Origin: Holophagae bacterium
GTDB taxonomy: Bacteria; Acidobacteriota; Holophagae; Acanthopleuribacterales; Acanthopleuribacteraceae
Assembly (NCBI GenBank): GCA_029263455.1
Contig: JAJCXM010000022.1
Coordinates: forward strand, 62,001-126,000
Reading direction: 5' to 3'
Length of the DNA: 64,000 nt
Shown: positions 51,663-59,976 of the stretch, piece after piece
How the letters are laid out: the number at the start of each line of letters is the position of its first letter
Numbering within the stretch: the stretch's first letter is position 1
Program-made: the position numbers and the translations under genes
The notes under the pieces: model-generated
The model's database searches: none
What the model was told of the DNA's origin: nothing
Seen by the model: only the letters and a program-made list of their open reading frames with translations

Positions 51663-52238
51663 TCATGACTTGAGAATCTGCTCAAGCAGATCAATTTTTG
51701 CCTGGTAGGCACGGGTAAGTGCCCAATAAGGTTCACTTTGGTCCGGAACCCCGCGAGTTAGTGATTCGCACTGCAAAATAGCTCGATCGATTAGGAGCAG
51801 GTTCTCGCGGTAGGTGGCGGTCAATTCTGGCGGTAATGTTTCAAGACGCGACCCCGCTAATTCCTGCAGACGTTCGATGGCCCCAGCATATGCGAGTTGA
51901 GCCTGACGGATTTCGGCCAGCAGAGGATCAACATTTGATTCTTGTGGCCTCGACCAGATGCTAAATGCCAAAATAGCAGCCGCAGCCATTAACGAACCAA
52001 TAACAATGCGAGCCGGCTTACGTCTTTGTTTGAAAAGTCGATTTTGAAGCCGTGTTACCGCGCCTCCGGGTAGGTCAGGTCCAGGTTCAGATGCCCATGC
52101 TTTAAGCAACTTAAGCTCTGAAACAGTCTTTGCCCAATCTGGATCAGCTGAGACCCGCCGTGCAACTTCCTGTTGTTCTTCTTTGGTTAAATGGCCGTCC
52201 AGCCAATCGGATAGACGTTGTTTATCTTCAGGTATCAT
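51663..52238 (-). CDS. Putative anti-sigma factor (membrane protein)
   Basis: The 191-residue protein has an N-terminal helical region like the anti-sigma-E RseA-N fold (LSDWLDGHLTKEEQQEVARRV, about 9-29). One membrane helix follows (IVIGSLMAAAAILAFSIW, about 95-112), then a periplasmic helical part. It overlaps the sigma gene stop by ATGA. The start at 52238 is chosen over an upstream ATG inside the sigma gene. The role is inferred from pairing and topology. Confidence 0.82.
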   Translation of the reverse strand: MIPEDKQRLSDWLDGHLTKEEQQEVARRVSADPDWAKTVSELKLLKAWASEPGPDLPGGAVTRLQNRLFKQRRKPARIVIGSLMAAAAILAFSIWSRPQESNVDPLLAEIRQAQLAYAGAIERLQELAGSRLETLPPELTATYRENLLLIDRAILQCESLTRGVPDQSEPYWALTRAYQAKIDLLEQILKS

Positions 52239-52768
52239 GATTCTACGCTCCGCAGGTGGGGTTGGAGTTGTTCGCGCAAGGCAAAACGCGCGCGGCAAAG
52301 TTGAGATTTAGAGGTGGACACTTGGATGTCCAGTATTTCTGCAATTTCACGGTGGGTAAGGCCCTCACGGTCGTGAAGAATGAATACGGTTCGAAAACCA
52401 TCAGGCAGCTCGGCAATAGCCTGTTCCAAAAAAAGTCGAGTCATATGAGCGGGTGGGTGCCCAGCTACATCATGTCCATATTCTTGTTGAACCTCTTGGA
52501 TGCGCGACTTACGAATCACGTTCTTGAGGTGATTGACGGCAAGTCTATAGAACCAGGTGAAAAATGAAGAATCACCGCGAAATGATTGCACTTGATCGAG
52601 CAGCCTCATGAAAATGTCCTGTGCATGTTCCTCTGCTTCGCCTGCATGGCCTGTAAAACGAAAGCAGATTTGATAAATGCGCGGGAATAGTTGCTGATAC
52701 AAGGGTGCAAAGTGGCTTGGATCACCATTCTTTAAGGCTTCAACCCATAGCGCTTCATCGGCATTCAA
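52235..52768 (-). CDS. ECF RNA polymerase sigma factor
   Basis: The 177-residue protein has ECF region 2 (AEEHAQDIFMRLLDQVQSF, then SFFTWFYRLAVNHLKNVIRK) and region 4 (LPDGFRTVFILHDREGLTHREIAEILDI). It is a second ECF system separate from 47112-47702. It lies 70 bases after pntB on the same strand but behind a strong hairpin, so it probably has its own promoter. The ribosome site is GGAGGG. Confidence 0.92.
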   Translation of the reverse strand: MNADEALWVEALKNGDPSHFAPLYQQLFPRIYQICFRFTGHAGEAEEHAQDIFMRLLDQVQSFRGDSSFFTWFYRLAVNHLKNVIRKSRIQEVQQEYGHDVAGHPPAHMTRLFLEQAIAELPDGFRTVFILHDREGLTHREIAEILDIQVSTSKSQLCRARFALREQLQPHLRSVES

Positions 52769-52805
52769 ATGGCCCTCCTGTCAACTTGGACACGAGTGCG
52801 TGCAA

Positions 52806-52836
52806 TAAGGCTGCATGGCGAGCACATGCAGCCTTA
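52806..52836 (-). terminator. Strong hairpin after pntB
   Basis: TAAGGCTGCATG and CATGCAGCCTTA form a perfect 12-bp stem with a 7-base loop, starting 2 bases after the pntB stop. The U-run is poor (TT then GC), so it may terminate inefficiently or protect the pnt mRNA. Confidence 0.65.
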
Positions 52837-52838
52837 GT

Positions 52839-54254
52839 TTAGAGTAGGTCTTTAAACTCCTGAACCACTTCGGTGATCATCTTTTTTGCGTCCCCAAAGA
52901 GCATCAGCGTATTGTCGTAATTAAAAAGATCGTTGGGAATAGCTGCAAAACCTGCGCTGAGACTACGTTTGACAACCACAACGGTTTTCGCTTCGTAGGC
53001 CTTCAAGATGGGCATTCCATAGATCGGGCTACCCGGCTCTTTTTCAGCGGCGGGATTAATAACGTCATTGGCCCCCAAGATGAGGACTAGGTCTGCGTTA
53101 CGAAAATCATCGTTAATACTTTCGAGGTCACAAAGTTGTTCGTGGGGTACGTTACTTTCCGCAAGCAACACATTCATGTGTCCTGGCATACGGCCCGCCA
53201 CGGGATGGATGGCATAACGAACTGTGGCGCCATTTTTGGCCAGCAGATCGCCCAATTCTCGTGTTACGTGTTGAGCTTGAGCTACGGCAAGACCATAACC
53301 GGGAACGATAATCACTTCGCGAGCGGCTTCCATGATCATGGCGCATTCATCTGGTTGACAAGATTTCACGTTGGGGTATTGATCGCCGGTCTTGGCGGCT
53401 CCACCAACAGCTTCTTGACCAAATCCACCAAACAAAACGTTTGCCAAGGATCGATTCATGGCTTTACACATGATTTTTGTCAGGATGAGTCCTGATGCGC
53501 CCACTAAAGCACCAGCGATGATGAGCAAGTTATTTGACAATACAAATCCCGTTGCTGCAGCAGCCAAACCCGAATACGAGTTGAGCAGCGAAATAACAAC
53601 CGGCATATCGGCGCCGCCAATCGGCGTGACTAATAAGATACCTAAGACGGACGCTATCGCAGTTAGAATGAGCGCGTATTGTTCGATTTCAGCAGGGCCC
53701 TGAGCGAAATTGACTACGCCAATAGAAAAGGCCACCATCGCCAGCGCTAAAAGGATGTTGAGGATTTGGTTGCCCGGAAAAAGGATGGGCTGGCCTGAAA
53801 CAAGGCCCTTGAGTTTCCCAAAGGCGACGATACTTCCGGTTAGAGTGATTGAACCGATCACGATACTCAATGCGAGGGTGATGCTGATATCGGTATGAAT
53901 AATGGCATTTAGGGTTTGAGAGTCATCGCCAATAAAGCCCTTGTCCCACAGGTAAGAAAGCGCCACGAGCACCGATGCTCCGCCCCCGAATCCATTAAAA
54001 ATGGCAACCATTTCGGGCATCGAAGTCATTTGCACCTTAATGGCCATAATGGCGCCGATAAGCCCGCCTACGACAACACCAGCAATGATCCAGGTGTAAT
54101 CAACCTTGCCAGCGTCAACTAATGTGGCCAGGACGGCAATTAACATGGCAGATGAGGACATCATATTGCCACGTCGAGCGGTGCTGACACGTGTCAGGTT
54201 CTTGAGCCCCATAATAAAGAGAACGGAGGAAAGGAGGTATGCCAATGCAACCAT
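52839..54254 (-). CDS. pntB: NAD(P) transhydrogenase subunit beta
   Basis: The 471-residue protein has many membrane helices in the first 270 residues. The NADP-binding dIII domain is near the C-terminus (VIIVPGYGLAVAQAQH, HPVAGRMPGHMNVLLAE, LVLILGANDVINPAA). PntAB uses the proton gradient to transfer hydride from NADH to NADP+, supplying NADPH. It follows pntA2 by 5 bases. The three-gene split (A1, A2, B) is common outside enterics. Confidence 0.96.
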   Translation of the reverse strand: MVALAYLLSSVLFIMGLKNLTRVSTARRGNMMSSSAMLIAVLATLVDAGKVDYTWIIAGVVVGGLIGAIMAIKVQMTSMPEMVAIFNGFGGGASVLVALSYLWDKGFIGDDSQTLNAIIHTDISITLALSIVIGSITLTGSIVAFGKLKGLVSGQPILFPGNQILNILLALAMVAFSIGVVNFAQGPAEIEQYALILTAIASVLGILLVTPIGGADMPVVISLLNSYSGLAAAATGFVLSNNLLIIAGALVGASGLILTKIMCKAMNRSLANVLFGGFGQEAVGGAAKTGDQYPNVKSCQPDECAMIMEAAREVIIVPGYGLAVAQAQHVTRELGDLLAKNGATVRYAIHPVAGRMPGHMNVLLAESNVPHEQLCDLESINDDFRNADLVLILGANDVINPAAEKEPGSPIYGMPILKAYEAKTVVVVKRSLSAGFAAIPNDLFNYDNTLMLFGDAKKMITEVVQEFKDLL

Positions 54255-54259
54255 AAAGC

Positions 54260-54544
54260 TTATTTCCCTTTCTTCTTAAACATTGCGAGCATGCGGTCTG
54301 TAACTAAGAATCCACCGACCACGTTGATCATGGCCATCGTGATGGCGAGAAAACCCAGTATGTTGGCGACGTCTGGGTCGGCGCTACGAATGCACAACAG
54401 AGCGCCCACAATGGTGATGCCCGAAACCGCGTTGGCTCCAGACATGAGAGGTGTGTGCAATGTCGGCGGAATTTTTGTGATGATTTCAAAACCGACAAAC
54501 ACGGCCAAAACAAATACATAAATGCCTACGAGTAATAGACTCAA
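54260..54544 (-). CDS. pntA2: NAD(P) transhydrogenase subunit alpha part 2
   Basis: The 94-residue membrane protein supplies the alpha-subunit helices that E. coli PntA carries at its C-terminus. The block PLMSGANAVSGITIVGAL is highly conserved. Three hydrophobic segments are visible. It overlaps pntA1 by ATGA. Confidence 0.95.
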   Translation of the reverse strand: MSLLLVGIYVFVLAVFVGFEIITKIPPTLHTPLMSGANAVSGITIVGALLCIRSADPDVANILGFLAITMAMINVVGGFLVTDRMLAMFKKKGK

Positions 54545-55692
54545 GCCTTACCTCCCTGTTCTATCAATTCGCGCGTCGGCTGGTGGCGAACTTGACCTTC
54601 ATGGGTCAAAAGCGAGCCGTCGGTGATAGGCTCTTCAAGATCTATTTCGAGCGAGCCATCCTTACGAATATGGTCCATGAAGTTCCACAAATTGCGAGCG
54701 AATACCTGCGATGCATGAACGCTGACGTCAGAGGCTATGTTGGGGTCGCCAATGATGGTGACGCCTTCTTTGACGTGGATGCCCGGTTCCGTCAATTCGC
54801 AGTTACCACCTTGTTCGACGGCTAAATCCACAATAACGGAACCGTTTCGCATGGATTTGACCATCTCTGTGGTGATGAGGATGGGTGCCTTCCTGCCGGG
54901 CACTAACGCGGTCGTGATGGCGATGTCCGATGCTGCCACTCGACGTGATATTTCTTGTCTTTGCCTCTCTAGATAGGCCGCACTTGCTTGTTTCGCGTAG
55001 CCACCTGCATCTTCCATATCCTCATCGGGTTCCACTTCGATGAATTTGGCACCCAGACTCTCAACCTGTTCTTTGACAGCAGCTCGCACATCAAATGCCT
55101 CTACTTGGGCACCTAGTCGTCGTGCAGTGGCGATAGCTTGCAAACCAGCTACGCCAGCACCCAAGACTACGACGCGCGAGGGATGGATAGTGCCCGCCGC
55201 CGTCATCAGTAACGGAAAATATTTACCGATATGGTCGGCAGCCTTAATAACCGCTTTGTAGCCGGCGATATTGGCTTGCGAACTCAGCGTATCCATTTTT
55301 TGTGCAATGGTGATCCGAGGAATGAGATTGGTTGAAAAACAACTGACTTGGCGCGTCACTAAGTGCCCAATCAAGTCAAGTTCTGCGTTGGGAACTAAGG
55401 CGCAAATAAGGATGCTATCTTTTTGTAAGTAGTCAACCTCGTGACCCTTGTCTAATGCCTGTGGAGCATTGATTTTAAGGACGACTTGGGCGCCTTCGTA
55501 TCCAGCTTTAGCGTCGTTGACAACAACGGCGCCAGCGGTGACATATTCAGAATCAGCGACGTAAGCACGTTCGCCACATCCAGCTTGAACGGTGACCGTA
55601 AATCCAGCGGTTACCATTTTTTTGACGGTCTCGGGGGTCGCGGCAACACGGCGTTCGTGGGCGCGAATCTCGGTCGGAATAAATACGTTCAT
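54541..55692 (-). CDS. pntA1: NAD(P) transhydrogenase subunit alpha part 1
   Basis: The 383-residue soluble subunit binds NAD(H). The Rossmann motif is VVVLGAGVAGLQAIATARRLGA near residue 170. The RQD-loop region reads LSSQANIAGYKAV. The N-terminus MNVFIPTEIRAHERRVAATPETV is typical and fixes the ATG. That start codon directly follows a small hairpin and a run of six U (separate finding). A TATGAT -10 with an extended TG lies 41-46 bases upstream. Confidence 0.95.
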   Translation of the reverse strand: MNVFIPTEIRAHERRVAATPETVKKMVTAGFTVTVQAGCGERAYVADSEYVTAGAVVVNDAKAGYEGAQVVLKINAPQALDKGHEVDYLQKDSILICALVPNAELDLIGHLVTRQVSCFSTNLIPRITIAQKMDTLSSQANIAGYKAVIKAADHIGKYFPLLMTAAGTIHPSRVVVLGAGVAGLQAIATARRLGAQVEAFDVRAAVKEQVESLGAKFIEVEPDEDMEDAGGYAKQASAAYLERQRQEISRRVAASDIAITTALVPGRKAPILITTEMVKSMRNGSVIVDLAVEQGGNCELTEPGIHVKEGVTIIGDPNIASDVSVHASQVFARNLWNFMDHIRKDGSLEIDLEEPITDGSLLTHEGQVRHQPTRELIEQGGKA

Positions 55693-55732
55693 AAAAAACG
55701 CCTTTCAGGTTTGGCGTGGTGAAACTCGCGCC

Positions 55733-55760
55733 ATCATATCAGATCGTTATTCTGGAACAA
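55733..55760 (-). promoter_or_regulatory. Putative promoter of the pnt operon
   Basis: The minus strand has TTGTTC (-35, 55760-55755), a 16-base spacer and TATGAT (-10, 55738-55733) preceded by an extended TG. The transcript would have a leader of about 35 bases containing the hairpin at the pntA1 start. Confidence 0.5.
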
Positions 55761-55880
55761 CTTGAAACAAAAATCTTGTAATAAATCACCTGTCATAAAA
55801 AGTACTTTGCAACCCTTCACGGAAAAAGGGTGTCAAAAAAGTTAAGAAGCGAAAAAATCGCGAACTAAAAGGAGATTTAC

Positions 55881-56645
55881 ATGCTTAAACGTCTTATTTT
55901 TGCCACCATGCTGGTCGTGTTACCCGCTGTGGCCTCTGATGTCATTGAACGCAGCTTTGCGGTTAGCTCGGACTGCTTACTTGATTTGTCCAATGTGTCC
56001 GGCGCCATTGAGATTAGCGTGGGCTCATCGTCCAAGATGGAAATACGGGCTGTCAGTGAAGATAGCCGTATTGACGTCGAGTTTAGCCAAGAGGGTAATC
56101 GCGTTTATGTAAAGACTCGTTATCCAGAGTCCAATCGCTCCATCCGGGGCGGCGTTTCATTTACGGTGACGTTACCCGAACGTTCTAACCTACAGATCAA
56201 CTCTGTATCAGGTTCAATCAATGTGTCCGGCGTATCCGGAAATCACGATTTGAATAGTGTCAGCGGCCGTGTCGATGTGTCAAACCTTGAAGGCCGGCTA
56301 GTCTTAAACTCGGTCAGTGGGACCGTCAATCTCAAGGACATCGGTGTTGCCGACGTGAACGCCTCATCGATTTCTGGCAGTCTCACCTATCGTGGTGACT
56401 TGGCTGGTGGGCCATACCGACTCTCTTCAACTAGCGGTTCAATTGATATCGAGCACTCTTCGCGGGCCTCGTATCATGTTGAGGGCTCCACGGTTAGTGG
56501 CTCAATTTCAAGTTCAGTGGATGGCGTTCAGGTCACCAAACAGAAGTACGGTCCTATGAAAGAATTGAGTGGTCAGTTCAACGGCAATGGGACCTCATTG
56601 CGTGTGAGCACAGTCAGCGGCTCAATCGAAATCCGGCAACGCTAA
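55881..56645 (+). CDS. Exported DUF4097 beta-helix protein
   Basis: The 254-residue protein has a signal peptide (LIFATMLVVLPAVASD). Repeats with S-G-S/I-x-V spacing follow (SGSINVSGVSG, VSGRVDVSNLEG, VSGTVNLKDIG, STSGSIDIEHS), characteristic of DUF4097 right-handed beta-helix/adhesin-like proteins. Function of the family is unknown. The ribosome site AAAAGGAG is excellent. It stands alone, divergent from the pnt operon and closed by a terminator. Confidence 0.9.
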   Translation: MLKRLIFATMLVVLPAVASDVIERSFAVSSDCLLDLSNVSGAIEISVGSSSKMEIRAVSEDSRIDVEFSQEGNRVYVKTRYPESNRSIRGGVSFTVTLPERSNLQINSVSGSINVSGVSGNHDLNSVSGRVDVSNLEGRLVLNSVSGTVNLKDIGVADVNASSISGSLTYRGDLAGGPYRLSSTSGSIDIEHSSRASYHVEGSTVSGSISSSVDGVQVTKQKYGPMKELSGQFNGNGTSLRVSTVSGSIEIRQR

Positions 56646-56671
56646 GCAAGCGAGTACTTAATCGAATAAAG

Positions 56672-56703
56672 ACAGCGCCCTCCAAGCGACGGGCGCTGTT
56701 TTT
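56672..56703 (+). terminator. Terminator after the DUF4097 gene
   Basis: ACAGCGCCC (56672-56680) pairs with GGGCGCTGT (56691-56699), and the stem runs into five T. This is a classical intrinsic terminator on the plus strand. Confidence 0.88.
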
Positions 56704-56743
56704 GGTTATGATGGAGCCACTCAAATAGGAAAGCATGTAATCG

Positions 56744-58213
56744 ATGGCTGCCTCTGACTCACCAAGCAAGGCCCAAAAAATAGGTTTGTGGTTAGGTCCG
56801 GTTGCGGGTTTATCGGTGGCTCTGGCTCTACCAAGCCAGTATGGCAGCATGACGGACCCGGTCCTCCTTGGACAAGCCTCTGCTGCGACTGCGTGCTTAG
56901 CTGTCTGGATGGCCATTTGGTGGTTGACAGAGGCCATTGAAATATACGCGACTGCCCTGTTGCCGCTAGTTGTTCTGCCTCTCTTTGGCGGTTTAGCCAT
57001 TCGCGACGTGGCTGCTCCGTACGCACACGAAATAATTTTTCTGTTCTTAGGTGGATTCTCAATTTCATTGGCGATGGAGGCCAGCGGCTTGCATCGGCGC
57101 ATCGCGATCCGAATGATCGCATGGTTTGGAAATCGCCCTTCCCAGTTAGTGGCGGGCTTCATGTTAACGACCGCCTTTTTAAGCATGTGGATATCAAATA
57201 CGGCGACTGCCTTAATGCTGCTGCCCATCGCTTTAAGTCTCAGCGGTGAAGACGAGCAAAGCCAAAAACTCCAGGTCCCTTTGCTGTTGGCGATCGCCTA
57301 TAGCGCTTCAATCGGTGGTGTTGCAACCATTATTGGCACGCCACCCAACGCATTCTTAGTGTCTTATGCCAGTGACCACCTAAACGTTACATTGGGATTC
57401 GTGGATTGGATGCAAGTGGGCGTGCCGGTTTCGTTGTTGATGCTATTTATTTGCTGGTTTGTTTTGACTCGCTGGTTGTTTCCACTTAAAGATTTAAAGC
57501 TGCCCACTAAGCAATTCGACCGCATCAAATCGACGCTGGGCCTGCCATCCAGAATGGAACGTTGGGTTTTGCTCGTATTTGTGATGACGGTTGTTTTGTG
57601 GGTGACGCGGACTTGGATACAGGATTGGCGCTGGGGTGATGGCTACCCATTTGCTGGCCTCTCGGACCCATTGATCGCGATGATGGCGGCCTTAATGTTG
57701 TTTGCCGTTCCTGTTACTCGTGATCAACCTCGATTTGCGCTTCGCTGGTCGCACATGCAACGTATGCCTTGGGGGATTCTATTGCTTTTTGGGGGAGGCC
57801 TGTCACTAGCACGAGCGATCGATTCCACAGGCCTGGGAATATACATAGGTAGCCTCGTGTCCGCGGCAGACTATTTACCGTCCGTGCTTATCCTGATCCT
57901 GATTGTAGTGCTTGTCGTCTTCCTGACGGAGTTAACGAGCAATACCGCAACCACTGCATCCTTGGTACCGGTTTTCGCCATTGTTGCGCCTAGTTTGGGC
58001 TTTGACCCGCTGGCATTGGCCACCGCCGTTGCCATTAGCGCGAGTTTTGCGTTTATGTTGCCGGTGGCAACGCCACCCAACGCCGTCGTGTTCGGGTCAG
58101 GCAAGATACAAGCGAGCGAGATGGCCCGAGCTGGCTTTTGGCTCAACATCATTGGCATCTTTATAGTAACTCTAGCCAGCTATCTCTTGATTATGCCTTT
58201 GCTTGGCGTGTGA
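56744..58213 (+). CDS. DASS/SLC13-family sodium:anion symporter
   Basis: The 489-residue membrane protein has about 11-12 helices and the two SNT motifs of the DASS family, WISNTATALMLLPIALS and LTSNTATTASLVPVFA, which line the sodium and substrate site. Such carriers import dicarboxylates or sulfate with sodium. The substrate cannot be fixed. The ATG at 56744 has GGAAAG upstream. It stands alone after a terminator and converges on gmhA. Confidence 0.93.
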   Translation: MAASDSPSKAQKIGLWLGPVAGLSVALALPSQYGSMTDPVLLGQASAATACLAVWMAIWWLTEAIEIYATALLPLVVLPLFGGLAIRDVAAPYAHEIIFLFLGGFSISLAMEASGLHRRIAIRMIAWFGNRPSQLVAGFMLTTAFLSMWISNTATALMLLPIALSLSGEDEQSQKLQVPLLLAIAYSASIGGVATIIGTPPNAFLVSYASDHLNVTLGFVDWMQVGVPVSLLMLFICWFVLTRWLFPLKDLKLPTKQFDRIKSTLGLPSRMERWVLLVFVMTVVLWVTRTWIQDWRWGDGYPFAGLSDPLIAMMAALMLFAVPVTRDQPRFALRWSHMQRMPWGILLLFGGGLSLARAIDSTGLGIYIGSLVSAADYLPSVLILILIVVLVVFLTELTSNTATTASLVPVFAIVAPSLGFDPLALATAVAISASFAFMLPVATPPNAVVFGSGKIQASEMARAGFWLNIIGIFIVTLASYLLIMPLLGV

Positions 58214-58231
58214 GCCTGATGACGGGTGTGA

Positions 58232-58798
58232 TCAAAAATGCGCGTCGATAAGGGCACACCAAGTATGCCAAATCCATTCGTGGATCTCTTGAATTCTTGG
58301 TGTGGCATCGGATGGAGCAACGAGGGCTTCGTCGACGAGGGCCTTTAAAGAACCGCCATCTTTACCTAGTAATCCCACTACTTGGAGCCCTAACTCACGA
58401 GCACTTTTGGCCGCCTCTATTAAGTTCAAGCTGTTTCCGCTGGTACTTATGACGATGAGCAGGTCGCCAGGTTTTCCTAATGCTTCAACTTGGCGTGAGA
58501 AAACGCGCTGAAAGCCATAATCGTTTCCGATTGCCGTTAAGGCTGAGGTGTCGGTGCTCAAGGATATGACCGGCAAGCCGCGCCGTTCCTTGAGATAACG
58601 GCCGACGAGTTCTGCGGCGAAATGCTGAGCATCAGCGGCACTGCCCCCGTTACCAGCTACCAGGATCTTCTGGTCAGCCTTTAGGACCGCCACAAACAGT
58701 TCTGCGATGCGGTTAATTTGCTCAAGATGTTTGACCTCTAGTTTTGCAAATGCCGAAAGGTGCTGCGCCAATTCGTTTTTGATGGTTTCCACAGTCAT
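58232..58798 (-). CDS. gmhA: Sedoheptulose-7-phosphate isomerase
   Basis: The 188-residue SIS-domain isomerase has GNGGSAADAQHFAAELVGRY, the conserved SLSTDTSALTAIGNDYGF and STSGNSLN, all typical of GmhA. It converts sedoheptulose-7-phosphate to D-glycero-D-manno-heptose-7-phosphate, the first step toward ADP-heptose for LPS. gmhB is at 7359. The kinase/adenylyltransferase HldE is not in the window. GGAGG lies before the ATG. Confidence 0.95.
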   Translation of the reverse strand: MTVETIKNELAQHLSAFAKLEVKHLEQINRIAELFVAVLKADQKILVAGNGGSAADAQHFAAELVGRYLKERRGLPVISLSTDTSALTAIGNDYGFQRVFSRQVEALGKPGDLLIVISTSGNSLNLIEAAKSARELGLQVVGLLGKDGGSLKALVDEALVAPSDATPRIQEIHEWIWHTWCALIDAHF

Positions 58799-58821
58799 TT
58801 GACTCGCCTCCGAAACAAACC

Positions 58822-59976
58822 TTACACCGACTGTTGGGCCAGATCAATATTGGCAAGCCAACTCTGGGCCAGTTCTTTGCCGCCTTCGTTAAACCTTGGT
58901 GGGCAGTGGTGATGCTGCCGGGTGCCATCACCAACGAGCGGGTTGTTGATCGTTTTGATTGGCTTACCGTGCGGGTTAGCAATCGCCAATATTGCGCTAG
59001 GTGTATGGATTTGACAAGCAGCCAGCGCTTCGTCAGGGCGAAGAATGGGACCACAGGGGATGCGCTTCATTTTGAGTTCCAGCAAGAGTTCTGATTGCGT
59101 CCAATGCCCGCATGCAGCGGATATTGCCGCGACAAGGGCTTCGCGATTTGCGACGCGTCCCGCGTTATTCATTTCCTGCCAACGTTCAGCTAACCCCAGG
59201 ACAGAGCAGAGTGACCTGAACTGCGAATCGTTGCCGACGCCGATGACAATAACGCCATCGCTAGTGGGGAACGCTTCGTAGGGGACAATATTGGGGTGCG
59301 CATTTCCAAAGCGTTGGCTTGGCTTGCCGCTCTGTAAGGTGTTCGTTGCGATGTTTACCAGGCTGAAAAGAGCGGTTTGGTAGAGTGAAACCTCGACGTA
59401 TGCACGATGACCCGATCGCAGTCTTCTGACTAGTCCAGCCAGAGCGGCATTAGCAGCCATCATGCCCGTAAGCACATCGATTACGGCTAGGCCCACCTTA
59501 AACGGAGGACCTGTAACAGGCCCGATGAGACCCATGAATCCGGATTCCGCTTGCATGACCAGATCGTAACCTCGTTCTCCAGAGCGCTTGCTATTTGCCG
59601 GATAACTTGTGATCGAAACCACGATTAGATCTGGGTTAAGTGACCATAGACGTTCAGGCGTAAGTCCTAATCGCTGTTTCACGTCGCCAGGATAATTGTC
59701 TATCCAAATGTCGGCGACCGCTATGAGTGCCTCTAACTGACTGACGTCAGTTTCCTCTTTCAGGTTTAGAACCAAAGACTTTTTGTTGCGATTACAGCTT
59801 TGAAAGTAAGCTGACATACCGTCTTGAAAAGGCGGTCCCCATGAGCGAGTCTCATCTCCCGTTGGCGGTTCAATTTTTAGTACTTCGGCGCCTTGATCCG
59901 CCAATATTTGACTCGCAAGAGGGCCAGCTAAAACGCGACTCACATCGAGGACTCGGATGCCTTCTAGAAACATCAT
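58822..59976 (-). CDS. CaiB/BaiF family III CoA-transferase
   Basis: The 384-residue protein has the family blocks LEGIRVLDVSRVLAGPLASQILADQGAEVLKIEPPTGDETR (positions about 3-43, fragments), then NKKSLVLNLK and DVLTGMMAANAALAGLV. The catalytic Asp region near residue 165 (VGLAVIDVLTG) is present. These enzymes move CoA between acids. The substrate is unknown. It overlaps the SNF2 gene stop by ATGA and precedes gmhA by 23 bases. Confidence 0.92.
   Translation of the reverse strand: MMFLEGIRVLDVSRVLAGPLASQILADQGAEVLKIEPPTGDETRSWGPPFQDGMSAYFQSCNRNKKSLVLNLKEETDVSQLEALIAVADIWIDNYPGDVKQRLGLTPERLWSLNPDLIVVSITSYPANSKRSGERGYDLVMQAESGFMGLIGPVTGPPFKVGLAVIDVLTGMMAANAALAGLVRRLRSGHRAYVEVSLYQTALFSLVNIATNTLQSGKPSQRFGNAHPNIVPYEAFPTSDGVIVIGVGNDSQFRSLCSVLGLAERWQEMNNAGRVANREALVAAISAACGHWTQSELLLELKMKRIPCGPILRPDEALAACQIHTPSAILAIANPHGKPIKTINNPLVGDGTRQHHHCPPRFNEGGKELAQSWLANIDLAQQSV

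Noticed and set aside
51419-51673. Open frame of 84 codons on the plus strand
   Set aside because: No motifs or ribosome site, and it runs into the convergent anti-sigma-like gene. It is treated as non-coding.
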